In this document: positions 25,683 through 34,310 of the stretch, one piece after another
Layout of the letters: each line of letters opens with the position of its first letter
How positions within the stretch are numbered: the stretch's first letter is position 1
DNA from: Candidatus Saccharimonadota bacterium
GTDB taxonomy: Bacteria > Patescibacteriota > Saccharimonadia > Saccharimonadales > UBA4665
Length of the DNA: 64,000 nucleotides
Direction: 5' to 3'
Assembly (NCBI GenBank): GCA_029288365.1
Contig: JARIHI010000004.1
Coordinates: 62,001-126,000, forward strand
Position numbers and translations under genes: made by a program
The notes under the pieces: model-generated
Told to the model about the DNA's origin: nothing
The model's input: the letters and a program-made list of their open reading frames with translations, nothing else
The model's database searches: none

Positions 25683-26984
25683 CTACCGCTTTGTGCCGTG
25701 CGGCCACAGTACCGCCACTTGATTTTGCATTTGGTCGGCAAACTCTTCGCTACACGAACCAAGTACACCCAAACCCCAGATATTTTCGGCAAACATATTG
25801 CGCATAATTTCTACAATAGCTTCTTTGGTAATGCGCTTAATCCGCTGTGGCACCTGGTAATAATCTTCTATGCCGTCATCAAAGAAATATCGTCCGCTGT
25901 AGCCGCTAGCAGTACCTCCCACCGTCTGAGCGCTGCGCTGAAAACGACCCAAAGAATATTGTTGAGCGGCCACAATATCGGCCTGGTCAAGCTTGCCCTG
26001 AAAAACATCATTAAGTTCACGAGTCATGATTTCAAACAACTTGGAGACATTTTTAGGCATCACCTGTGCTCCGACCCACCAGTTACTATTCAGAAGTGCC
26101 TGACCAAAGCCCGAACTCATACCATACACAAGTCCGTGTTCGCGCGCTGTCCCCAAAATCTTTGAATACAATGTTTCTACCATCAGTGTGTTGGCTAAGC
26201 TTAAAGCATCGACTTCAATATCATTTAATTGTCTGCTCATAAAGGTATCGAGATAAAAATAGACATTTTTTACACTATCGTTATGGATATATAGTGGATG
26301 AGTCAGGTGCTTGGGCTTTTCCTTGGGCAGCACAAAGCGGCTACGACCTTTTGGCAATATAATATTTTCAAGCAGGTATTCTATTTGCTTTTGTCGACCT
26401 GGAGTAATATTTCCGGCAATAATAAAACGCATATTAGTAGTGACATGTGTGCGTTTATAGTGTGCCTGGATATCAGTTAGTTTTACGTTGTCCATAATTT
26501 CAAGTCGCTCTTGGTCGGTCTTAGCGGCGTAGCCGTACCTCTCTCGTAATGCCAAACTAAGATGACGAAAATGATTATTTGAACGCGATGCTAACTCTTC
26601 GCGAACATTCCCAACTTCCGCTTCAAACTCATCTTGCAAAAAAAGTGGCTGCGTAATAGCGGCCAATGTCAGGTCCAGTATGCGCTCCCATTCGAAGTCA
26701 GCACACTCGGCTTCGTAGGTTATATCATAGGCACTCGTAGAAGCATTGTTATAGGCTCCATTCTTTTCAAATTCTGCCTGAAAAACACGAGCCTTGGGGT
26801 AGCGCTTGTTTGCTCCTAAGAGTACATGCTCCATCAGGTGTGGTGCTTCCCAAATTTTGTGATCAACTAGATATTCCCCAGCACGAAAATTTATTTCAAA
26901 GGTCATAACAGATGCGTCTGGTATATGTACTAATAAACCTCTGGCGCCGTTCTTTAATTGTAATTCACTGACGGTATGTTTCAC
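25683..26984 (-). CDS. M16-family zinc metallopeptidase
   Basis: Insulinase/processing-peptidase fold of 433 residues. The inverted zinc motif HLMEH at residues 49-53 and a Glu ligand about 76 residues later (NVREEL) are intact, so it should be active. M16B proteins usually work as dimers or as pairs of active and inactive subunits; only one gene is present here. It has no signal peptide. It lies between secA and prfB on the same strand, with a 40-bp gap to secA. Confidence 0.9.
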   Translation of the reverse strand: MKHTVSELQLKNGARGLLVHIPDASVMTFEINFRAGEYLVDHKIWEAPHLMEHVLLGANKRYPKARVFQAEFEKNGAYNNASTSAYDITYEAECADFEWERILDLTLAAITQPLFLQDEFEAEVGNVREELASRSNNHFRHLSLALRERYGYAAKTDQERLEIMDNVKLTDIQAHYKRTHVTTNMRFIIAGNITPGRQKQIEYLLENIILPKGRSRFVLPKEKPKHLTHPLYIHNDSVKNVYFYLDTFMSRQLNDIEVDALSLANTLMVETLYSKILGTAREHGLVYGMSSGFGQALLNSNWWVGAQVMPKNVSKLFEIMTRELNDVFQGKLDQADIVAAQQYSLGRFQRSAQTVGGTASGYSGRYFFDDGIEDYYQVPQRIKRITKEAIVEIMRNMFAENIWGLGVLGSCSEEFADQMQNQVAVLWPHGTKR

Positions 26985-27024
26985 GGGATTATGTCACTCC
27001 TGAAGTGCATTATACGCTTTCGAT

Positions 27025-29625
27025 CTAGCGACGCTTACGTGCCTTTGTTTTGCGCTGACGTTCGGCTTTACGGGTTTTCTTTTTATTTACTGGTTTTTTT
27101 GCCGTACCTTGTATGGATGTCTTCGACTTGAAGTCATCTTCTGAAATTTCTTCGGCTTCGGTAACTTGATTGGCATTAGCCACAGATTGGCGAGCTGCTC
27201 GAGTTAAATCAGTTTCTATCGGTTTGTCAAGCTGCTCTTCAGTTATTGGCTCGGCATGGAAAAGCACTCGCAAAACTTCATGACGTAAATTAGCCTGCAT
27301 TTCATCAAACAAAAGTTGTCCTTGACGCCGATATTCAACCAGCGGATCACGCTGCCCCACGCTCATCCAGTGAATACCTTCACGCAAATGCTCCATGTTT
27401 TCCAGGTGCTGCATCCAGAGATTGTCGAGTACCTGCAAATAAATATCACGTTCAATTTTGCGCATAATTTCTGCAGTAAAGGCAGCTTCGCGAGCGGCAT
27501 ACAGCTCTTTGGCTTCAGTGACAAGCACATTTTGCACCTTATCAGCATCTGAATCAAACAACCGATCTAGCGTAGGGTCGTCAAACGGAAAGACACTTTT
27601 TATCACATCTTCAAATTGATCAGTGGTGGCTAGCGAAGAACCAAGCATAGCTTTGGCTTCTTCCTCGATAAATATATGTATGCGTTTTGCCACATCGGTC
27701 TTATGCAAAATATCGCGGCGAATAGCATAAGTTGCTTTGCGGTGACGGTTCATAACGTCATCGTACTTCACAACATTTTTACGCTGGTCAAAATGGAAAC
27801 CTTCAACCTTCTTTTGTGCGCCTTCAAGGCTACGCGAAATCATACGGTTTTCAATCGGCATATCTTCCGCCACCTTGAGCCTGCCCATTAGGCCAGCAAT
27901 GCGTTCGCCACCAAAGATACGCATAAGATCGTCTTCGGTACTCACAAAGAACTGGGTAGTACCAGGATCGCCCTGGCGTCCGGCACGACCACGAAGTTGG
28001 TTGTCGATACGACGAGATTCATGACGTTCACTACCAAGTACAAATAAACCACCGAGCTCTTTAACTCCTTCACCCAATACGATATCTGTACCACGACCAG
28101 CAATATTAGTAGCCAAAGTAACCCCGCCCTTTTCACCTGCTCTAGCGACAATGTTGGCTTCACGTTCATTATTCTTAGCATTTAACACTTGGTGCGGTAC
28201 GCCTTCTTTATCAAGCAAGTTTCCAAGTAATTCGTTCTTCTCAATGGAAACTGTACCAATCAACACCGGTTGGCCTTTGGTGTGGAGCATTTTTACTTCT
28301 TTGGCTATAGCTTTGAATTTACCAGCTTCAGTTTTATAGATACGGTCACTACGATCTTCGCGCGCGATTTGGCGATTTGGCGGAATCTCTACAACATCAA
28401 GTTTATAAATCTGATGAAATTCTTCGGCTTCGGTCATAGCCGTACCGGTCATACCAGCCAATTTTTCATACAAGCGGAAGTAATTTTGAAATGAAATAGT
28501 CGCCAGCGTCATAGACTCTTGCTGTACCTCTACGCCTTCTTTGGCTTCAATTGCCTGGTGTAAGCCCTCGTTATAACGACGCCCTGGCAATAAACGACCC
28601 GTAAATTCATCGACAATGACAATTTCGCCATCTTTAGTAACGACGTAATCTTTATCTTTTTTAAATAACGCTTGGGCACGCAGAGCTTGTTCAAGGTGGT
28701 AAATAGTGCGAATATTTTGAGTAGCGTACAGGCTTTCAAGCCCAAGAACTTTTTGCGTTTTTTCTACGCCTTCATCTGTTAGAATAACCGTTTTGCGTTT
28801 TTCATCTACTTCATAATCATCCTCGCGCTTGAGCTGACGCACAACTTTGGAAAATTGTGCATAGGCGCTGCCACTCGTTACACTTGGAGCCGAAATAATG
28901 AGTGGTGTTCGAGCTTCGTCAACTAAGATCGAGTCAACTTCATCAACAATGGCATAATGCAGCGGGCGCTGGCGTAACTGATCAACTTCACGCACCATAT
29001 TGTCACGCAAATAATCAAAGCCAAACTCGTTGTTAGTGCCGTACGTTACGTCGGCTGCATAAGCTTCTTGTCGAGTAGCTGGGCGCAAATGACGGAATCG
29101 CTCATCTTCGTGATCTTTATTGGTATATTTTAGATCATACACATATGACTCGTCAGCTATAATTACGCTGACACTAAGTCCCAAAAAGCTATAGACCTGC
29201 CCCATCCATCCAGCATCACGTTGCGCCAAGTAGTCGTTCACTGTTACAACGTGCACACCTTTGCCTGTTAAAGCATTTAAATAAACTGGTGCGGTGGCTA
29301 CCAGGGTTTTACCTTCACCAGTTTTCATTTCGGCTACGTTGCCTTCGTGCAGTACCATGCCACCAATAAGCTGCACGTCGAAGTGACGCATGCCAAGCAC
29401 TCTGTCAGCTGCTTCACGAACTACTGCGAAAGTGTCTGGCAAAATCGCATCTAACGATTCTTTTTTTAGTCGTTTCTTCAGCGTTTCAGTCTGTTTTTTA
29501 AGCTGGCTGTCAGACATTTTTTTATACTTGTCTTCAAGCGCGTTAATAGCCTTTACTCGCTTGCGCAAACGTTTGACAGTCTTTGCCTGCGGATCACCAA
29601 GAATTTTCTTAAAAACAATATGCAC
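27025..29625 (-). CDS. secA: Preprotein translocase ATPase SecA
   Basis: Drives export through SecYEG. Walker A GEGKT at 103-107, DEVDSILVDEARTPLIISAP, the preprotein cross-linking domain, and the helicase motif AGRGTDIVLG are all present, along with the scaffold and wing domains. The C-terminal tail is Lys/Arg-rich and lacks the zinc-binding Cys cluster that binds SecB in proteobacteria, as expected in a lineage without SecB. The start is GTG with GGGAG 8 nt upstream. Confidence 0.97.
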   Translation of the reverse strand: MHIVFKKILGDPQAKTVKRLRKRVKAINALEDKYKKMSDSQLKKQTETLKKRLKKESLDAILPDTFAVVREAADRVLGMRHFDVQLIGGMVLHEGNVAEMKTGEGKTLVATAPVYLNALTGKGVHVVTVNDYLAQRDAGWMGQVYSFLGLSVSVIIADESYVYDLKYTNKDHEDERFRHLRPATRQEAYAADVTYGTNNEFGFDYLRDNMVREVDQLRQRPLHYAIVDEVDSILVDEARTPLIISAPSVTSGSAYAQFSKVVRQLKREDDYEVDEKRKTVILTDEGVEKTQKVLGLESLYATQNIRTIYHLEQALRAQALFKKDKDYVVTKDGEIVIVDEFTGRLLPGRRYNEGLHQAIEAKEGVEVQQESMTLATISFQNYFRLYEKLAGMTGTAMTEAEEFHQIYKLDVVEIPPNRQIAREDRSDRIYKTEAGKFKAIAKEVKMLHTKGQPVLIGTVSIEKNELLGNLLDKEGVPHQVLNAKNNEREANIVARAGEKGGVTLATNIAGRGTDIVLGEGVKELGGLFVLGSERHESRRIDNQLRGRAGRQGDPGTTQFFVSTEDDLMRIFGGERIAGLMGRLKVAEDMPIENRMISRSLEGAQKKVEGFHFDQRKNVVKYDDVMNRHRKATYAIRRDILHKTDVAKRIHIFIEEEAKAMLGSSLATTDQFEDVIKSVFPFDDPTLDRLFDSDADKVQNVLVTEAKELYAAREAAFTAEIMRKIERDIYLQVLDNLWMQHLENMEHLREGIHWMSVGQRDPLVEYRRQGQLLFDEMQANLRHEVLRVLFHAEPITEEQLDKPIETDLTRAARQSVANANQVTEAEEISEDDFKSKTSIQGTAKKPVNKKKTRKAERQRKTKARKRR

Positions 29626-29815
29626 CTACAAAACTCCCTCTATTTGAATGTTTGTCTACACTTCGTTCTATTGTACTCTTTCTACCCTGGAAATACGAAT
29701 AAAAAATAGCTTTTACAACACGTTATTCAATTTGATGCTATAGTTCTCTCATTTTTATTTCTATTTGACCGCAGAACGTCTAAATATGTCACATATACAT
29801 GCTCTAGAACATAAT

Positions 29816-30172
29816 CTAATATCTGATTCGTCGCATCAATCGGCGATGTATTTTACCACTATTCGTGTGGGTGTCTTTATATTTTTTGAGTTGTTGCCTT
29901 AGTTTAGTTTCGACAATATCAACTGCCGCGAACATATTGACTGTCGCTTCACTCGCATCCAAGGTTCCGTGAGGCAAATGTAATACTACACCGCACGTAA
30001 ACTGTTCTTTATTTTTGGATTTACTTCCCTTTAATTTTACTTCGGCATGGATACTTTCGCGGGCATGACGTGAGGCATAGCGATCAAGTTTACCGATTTT
30101 TTTTGTAATGTATTTTTTTAAATCTGGCGTAAGTTCAGTATGCTGAGCATTAATTTCAAGCTTCTTAATCAT
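29816..30172 (-). CDS. hpf: Ribosome hibernation promoting factor, short form
   Basis: A 118-residue S30AE/HPF protein that binds the decoding site of idle ribosomes. Visible are MIKKLEINAQHTELTPDLKKYITKKIGKLDRY and the basic C-terminal end. The dimerisation domain of long HPF is absent, so either 100S dimers are not formed or another factor is needed. It lies 3 bp after serS. The 190-bp gap to secA is AT-rich, with a TTGAAT-16-TATTTT promoter candidate for secA. Confidence 0.9.
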   Translation of the reverse strand: MIKKLEINAQHTELTPDLKKYITKKIGKLDRYASRHARESIHAEVKLKGSKSKNKEQFTCGVVLHLPHGTLDASEATVNMFAAVDIVETKLRQQLKKYKDTHTNSGKIHRRLMRRIRY

Positions 30173-30175
30173 TGA

Positions 30176-31474
30176 CTATATCCTCTCCTTTCCACCCATA
30201 TATGGCCTTAGTACCTCTGGTATTACGACATCGCCTTCGGTAGTCTGGTAGTTTTCGATAACTGCTATCGGCCCACGACTGAGCGGTAACGCTGTCGCGT
30301 CATTAGTGTGGATCAGCTCAATAGATCCGTCCTCGCGGCGCACTCGAGTTTTCAGACGACGCGCTTGATAATCTGTCATAAAATCAGCGGTATGGGTTTC
30401 GCGGTATGTATGCTGCCCTGGCAGCCACGCTTCAATATCAATACCACGCGCATTTGGTTTACCAATATCCGCAGTACACTTCGTGAGCACTTGATACGGT
30501 ATACCGAGGAGTTGCATAATTTTTTCTTGGATTGCAATCATGAACAAATGCTCGTCGAAACCCGCCTCTGCCACGCTCAAACTTTCCATTTCAAGCTTGT
30601 CGAACTGGTGCATACGGAACATGCCTTCCATATCTTTGCCATATGTACCAGCTTCTCGGCGAAAACTCGTTGCATAACCAATATATCGCAGCGGTAAATC
30701 CTGTTCGGCAAAAACTTCATCAGCATGCATGCTACCGAGTACATGCTCTGCACTACCCTGTAACCACAAGTTCTCATCCTCAATTTTATAACGATCATCG
30801 CGAGGCTCAAGTCGATCCATGGCGTCATATAGTTCAGTGCGAATCATATACGGTGGTAGTATGGGCAGAAATGGTTTATTGCTAATGGTAAGGCTATTTT
30901 CGTGAATGATCTCATCAATAAATTCTTGGCTACTGAGTTTATCCATGATAAATTGTATGATCGCAAACTGTAGCCTAACTAAATCACCTTTCAAATAAGC
31001 AAATCGCGAACCGCTTACTTTAGCTGCCCGCTCTTTATCAAGCCAACCTTTCGCTTCGGCAATTTGTGCATGTGTTTTTGCCTCAAAGTCAAACGTAGTT
31101 GGTTCGCCAACTTTTTTGCTCACCACATTTTCGTCTTCGGTCTCGCCAACCGGAACGTCGTCTAATGGTATATTCGGTATTTGCTTTAGTAGCACTAACC
31201 ACTCAGCTTCAGTTTCTTTTAATAACGTTTCGTGTTCGGCTAGCTCCACTTTTATTTGTTTGCCCTCATCAATCAGTGATTGCTCCGGTTTACCATTCTT
31301 CATTTTGGCAGCGTTTTCATTACGTTTTTGACGCAAATCTTCTGCATGCGCGAGTAGCTCGCGGCGATTTTTATCGACTCCTAACAGTTTTGCAACGTCT
31401 ACGTCATAGCCCTTTTGTTTTGCTTTTTCCTGAACGACTTCCGGATTATCACGTATAAACTGAATATCTAACAT
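30176..31474 (-). CDS. serS: Seryl-tRNA synthetase
   Basis: The N-terminal coiled-coil arm that holds the long variable arm of tRNA(Ser) spans about residues 25-105. The catalytic class II core includes motif 2 (FRREAGTYGKDMEGMFRMHQFDKLE), TADIGKPNARGIDIEAWLPGQ, and motif 3 (IAVIENYQ). Length 432 is standard. A TATAAT at 31482-31487 ends exactly 7 nt before the ATG, within the 14-bp gap after the nuclease gene. Confidence 0.97.
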   Translation of the reverse strand: MLDIQFIRDNPEVVQEKAKQKGYDVDVAKLLGVDKNRRELLAHAEDLRQKRNENAAKMKNGKPEQSLIDEGKQIKVELAEHETLLKETEAEWLVLLKQIPNIPLDDVPVGETEDENVVSKKVGEPTTFDFEAKTHAQIAEAKGWLDKERAAKVSGSRFAYLKGDLVRLQFAIIQFIMDKLSSQEFIDEIIHENSLTISNKPFLPILPPYMIRTELYDAMDRLEPRDDRYKIEDENLWLQGSAEHVLGSMHADEVFAEQDLPLRYIGYATSFRREAGTYGKDMEGMFRMHQFDKLEMESLSVAEAGFDEHLFMIAIQEKIMQLLGIPYQVLTKCTADIGKPNARGIDIEAWLPGQHTYRETHTADFMTDYQARRLKTRVRREDGSIELIHTNDATALPLSRGPIAVIENYQTTEGDVVIPEVLRPYMGGKERI

Positions 31475-31481
31475 GGCATCT

Positions 31482-31487
31482 ATTATA
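31482..31487 (-). promoter_or_regulatory. -10 hexamer 7 nt before serS
   Basis: Perfect TATAAT on the minus strand followed by 7 nt and ATG. It is inside a 14-bp gap between two genes, with no ribosome binding site, which favours a leaderless transcript. Confidence 0.55.
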
Positions 31488-31488
31488 G

Positions 31489-32274
31489 CTATTTCTTCTT
31501 ATTTTGCAGGTGTTTTAAGGTAAGTTCGGTACGGTCACGGGCATAGGTACAGAATTGACAGGGTCCACCCATGATATTGTCACCGACTGGTGGTACAGAT
31601 TCACTTTCCATGTGCTTTTTCATTTTTTTAATAGTTGGCTCAATCCATGCATCAGTGCCAGTATAAGGAATTACTTTTGTATAGAATTCCAGCTTGTCGT
31701 TAAACCCGTCTGAGTCAAAGCGGCCATTTGTGTAGACAAAATAGCCGGTATCACTAACCTTGAAACCATTTTGCCGCAGCAGCCACTGGTACACCTCCAT
31801 TTGTCGTTTATAGCTGACTTGCCAACCAGAATCTATGTTGACCTCTCTGGCTTTAGCGGTAGCTTTGTAGTCAACAACTATCAGTTCATCATTGTCGCTG
31901 ACCCACACATCGTCTACTGCACCAAAAATGTGTAAATTAGTGGGCTGATGCAAATAACCTACGCCTGTAAAGTTGTGGCGCCATGTATCTAAATCATCAT
32001 GGGCGTACGGAATAGCTTTAATCTGATTATCAAGCATCATGGGGTGAGGTTTTGCTTTGGCACGATAACTGTCGAATTCTTTTTTCAGCAACTCGTCGAT
32101 AGCCTTGTTGATATTAAATGGCGGACTGTCAGGTCGTTTAATTTTCAGTCGTACATCAAGCCAAAAACAACGCGGACATTGCATAAATAGCTCGATTTTC
32201 GAACGTGAAATTTTATAGGCGGCTTCCTGCCCTGGCTTATACGGCAGATTCCGTTCCCTCCAATAGTTACTCAT
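31489..32274 (-). CDS. PD-(D/E)XK nuclease with probable four-Cys iron-sulfur site
   Basis: 261 residues of the RecB/Cas4-like nuclease superfamily. The catalytic core shows GAVDDVWV, then LIVVDYKATAK (the D...DYK signature) and a Gln-containing helix YKRQMEVYQWLL. A CPRC pair at about 33-36 and a CQFC pair near the C-terminus match the layout of iron-sulfur Cas4/AddB-type nucleases. No cas genes are nearby, so this is likely a repair nuclease. A TATAAT ends 7 nt before the ATG. Confidence 0.85.
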   Translation of the reverse strand: MSNYWRERNLPYKPGQEAAYKISRSKIELFMQCPRCFWLDVRLKIKRPDSPPFNINKAIDELLKKEFDSYRAKAKPHPMMLDNQIKAIPYAHDDLDTWRHNFTGVGYLHQPTNLHIFGAVDDVWVSDNDELIVVDYKATAKAREVNIDSGWQVSYKRQMEVYQWLLRQNGFKVSDTGYFVYTNGRFDSDGFNDKLEFYTKVIPYTGTDAWIEPTIKKMKKHMESESVPPVGDNIMGGPCQFCTYARDRTELTLKHLQNKKK

Positions 32275-32281
32275 TGACTCT

Positions 32282-32287
32282 ATTATA
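32282..32287 (-). promoter_or_regulatory. -10 hexamer 7 nt before the PD-(D/E)XK nuclease
   Basis: Perfect TATAAT on the minus strand, 7 nt from the ATG, the same spacing as at serS. Another leaderless candidate. Confidence 0.55.
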
Positions 32288-32291
32288 GCGA

Positions 32292-33542
32292 TTATTTTCT
32301 ATGTAATACAGCCAGGGTTTCAATGTGGGGTGTACGCGGAAAGAAATTAAAAATTTCAAAATGCTTAATGGTGTATTTTTCTTGCAACTTAATAAGATCC
32401 CTGGCTTGGGTGGCTGGATTGCAGCTAAGATAAACGACCTTGTGCGGCAATACTTCCAGCACTCTGTCGACCACCTTGGCATGTAAACCAGCCCGCGGTG
32501 GATCAAAAACAATTGTTGTTTCGCTCGTTATGTATTCTAGAACCTTTTCAGTTGAAGCCTCAATCACCTTAACGTCCAAGCCACTGCCACGGGCATTCTC
32601 GTTTGCCATCTTCGCCGAAGTCGGATCTAGTTCAATAAGATCGACGCTTTTTTCTGCCACACTCAATCCAATACTCCCTGTACCTGCATACATATCGGTT
32701 ATTGCGACGTCTGCACCGTGTATTCTGATACTCGAAAGTGCCTTTTCAAATACTGGAATATTCACCTGGAAGAATGAGTCAACATCGTATACAAATTTTT
32801 TATCCAAGAGTATATCTTGCAGTAACACTTCACCAAGTTCGTATAAAAGTTTTGTGGGCACTGATGCTGGGCTTTTTGGGTTTGAATGATATACGCGTAG
32901 ACCTTTTAACGCTTTTGGCAATCTAATTCGTGGGAATTTCTCTGGTTTTACAAACAAGCTTGCCACGGCTTCGCCATTTTGGTTACAACGAACAATGATT
33001 GCCTTTAAATCACCTGCACGGATTTGTAAGTTTTGCAGCTCAGAAAGTACTGCGTTTGCCGCAGCATCAATTGCTGGTAAAGCCAATTTGCTGCCAGTTA
33101 CAATTTGCTTGCCATGCGTACCACGGCGGTGTAGCGCCAAGTGCAATCCATTATCGTCACCCCAAAACGAATATTCCATTTTGTTCCGGTATTGCCATTG
33201 TCTACCGTCATGTACCACATTATTATATTCGGCGATGTTAATTTTCTCGTGCGCAAAAAGCTCGGTCACAATCTCTTTTTTATACTTATTTTCAGCTTCA
33301 AATGTCATTATTTGCCAGGGGCTGGTAGCTAGGTAATTTTCTTCTTGTGGCTCTATGCGTTCACTTGACGATACAATAATTTCTTCTGCAATTGCCTCTA
33401 TGTAACTGTGCTTCTTTTTGATAATCCTTAGCTTTACCGTTTCACTTGGCAACGCATTCCATACAAACACTTTTTGGCCACTTGCAAGTGTTCCCAAGCC
33501 TTGTCCGCCATGAACAAGTTTTTCTATTTTTACTTCTTCCAT
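32292..33542 (-). CDS. RlmD/TrmA-family RNA m5U methyltransferase without Fe-S cysteines
   Basis: Residues 1-60 form a TRAM-like domain. The methyltransferase part has MYAGTGSIGLSVAE (motif I), FDPPRAGLHAK, and the nucleophile Cys in VYLSCNPATQARDL. It methylates uridine C5 in rRNA or tRNA. The iron-sulfur motif expected before the central domain (CxxxxxCGGC) is absent: the region reads RIEPQEENYLATSPWQIM. Length 416. Whether it targets 23S rRNA or tRNA cannot be told. A TATAAT at 33553-33558 lies 10 nt upstream of the ATG. Confidence 0.88.
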   Translation of the reverse strand: MEEVKIEKLVHGGQGLGTLASGQKVFVWNALPSETVKLRIIKKKHSYIEAIAEEIIVSSSERIEPQEENYLATSPWQIMTFEAENKYKKEIVTELFAHEKINIAEYNNVVHDGRQWQYRNKMEYSFWGDDNGLHLALHRRGTHGKQIVTGSKLALPAIDAAANAVLSELQNLQIRAGDLKAIIVRCNQNGEAVASLFVKPEKFPRIRLPKALKGLRVYHSNPKSPASVPTKLLYELGEVLLQDILLDKKFVYDVDSFFQVNIPVFEKALSSIRIHGADVAITDMYAGTGSIGLSVAEKSVDLIELDPTSAKMANENARGSGLDVKVIEASTEKVLEYITSETTIVFDPPRAGLHAKVVDRVLEVLPHKVVYLSCNPATQARDLIKLQEKYTIKHFEIFNFFPRTPHIETLAVLHRK

Positions 33543-33552
33543 TAGTTACTGT

Positions 33553-33558
33553 ATTATA
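33553..33558 (-). promoter_or_regulatory. -10 hexamer upstream of the RlmD-like gene
   Basis: Perfect TATAAT on the minus strand, 10 nt from the ATG and just outside the large inverted repeat at 33564-33669, so the promoter's -35 region would lie inside the repeat arm. Confidence 0.5.
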
Positions 33559-33563
33559 GCTGA

Positions 33564-33669
33564 TTTCAACATAAAGCATCCTCTTAATGCGCCTCGGAAG
33601 TGCTTTTTATGTTACCAAAAACATAAAAAGTGACCCGAACGCGCATTAAGAGGATGCTTTATGTTGAAA
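33564..33669. repeat. Large perfect inverted repeat (29-bp arms) with inner hairpin
   Basis: The left arm 33564-33592 and right arm 33641-33669 are perfect reverse complements. Inside lies a second stem: CTTTTTATGTT (33603-33613) pairs with AACATAAAAAG (33620-33630) around a 6-nt loop. The whole could fold into one long cruciform or RNA hairpin. The right arm contains the last codons and TAA stop of the HAD gene. There is no run of T on the minus-strand side, so it is not a typical intrinsic terminator. No target-site duplication is visible. It may be a MITE-like element or a processed RNA structure. Confidence 0.9.
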
Positions 33670-34288
33670 ATTCAGGGAAAATCTTTAGTAAATCGCTGGG
33701 CTTTTCAGCAAGCGCGTAAGGCTCTAGGTCTTGAAGTAGCGTCGTATGATTATATCCCCACCCTACTGCCACAATCGGCAATTTGGCTTTTTTTGAGGCT
33801 GTAATATCGCGCGCCTCATCGCCAACGTAATAGGTTTGGGCGAGGTCAAGTTTTTCAGACGTAACAATCCGTCGCAGTACCCGGGCTTTGCCAAAAAGCC
33901 CAGCGTTACCAACAATATCTGTAAAGTAGCTGTTAAGTGCGTGCTTGTCCAAAAAAAACTCTACGTTCTTTGCGCTATTCGATGTAACGATACGCATAGT
34001 ATAACCCCGCTCTTGTAAAGTTCGTAAAACATCGGGTAGTCCTTCGAATACTGCTACTTCGTCTAAGCGGCTATGCATAATTTTACGGCCTTTACGTACC
34101 AAAAATGGCAAGCGCCACACGGATACGCCAAGCGTTTTCATAACTCTTTGAGCTGGTAATTTACGTAATGCTTCGCGCTCAGATACTGTAAGTTTGCGGT
34201 TATCACCAGTAAGTTGTCGGTAAATTTCAATCACTAGCTCCAAACTATCGGCTATAGTACCGTCAAAATCAAAAATGATTGTCTTCAT
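33659..34288 (-). CDS. HAD-family phosphatase (phosphoglycolate phosphatase-like)
   Basis: Haloacid dehalogenase hydrolase of 209 residues. Motif I is FDFDGTIADS with both catalytic Asp residues, motif II is the Thr/Ser in VTSNSAK, the Lys in GKARVLRRIV follows, and motif IV is YVGDEARDITASKKA. The helical cap resembles Gph or PpaX phosphatases; the substrate is uncertain. The stop codon lies in the right arm of the inverted repeat. A TATACT box at 34297-34302 ends 8 nt before the ATG. Confidence 0.9.
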   Translation of the reverse strand: MKTIIFDFDGTIADSLELVIEIYRQLTGDNRKLTVSEREALRKLPAQRVMKTLGVSVWRLPFLVRKGRKIMHSRLDEVAVFEGLPDVLRTLQERGYTMRIVTSNSAKNVEFFLDKHALNSYFTDIVGNAGLFGKARVLRRIVTSEKLDLAQTYYVGDEARDITASKKAKLPIVAVGWGYNHTTLLQDLEPYALAEKPSDLLKIFPEFST

Positions 34289-34310
34289 AGCTTATAAGTA
34301 TAACTTACGG

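Noticed and set aside
31489-32274. Cas4 and a nearby CRISPR system
   Set aside because: The nuclease has the Cas4-like fold and cysteines, but no repeats or cas genes were found in the window.
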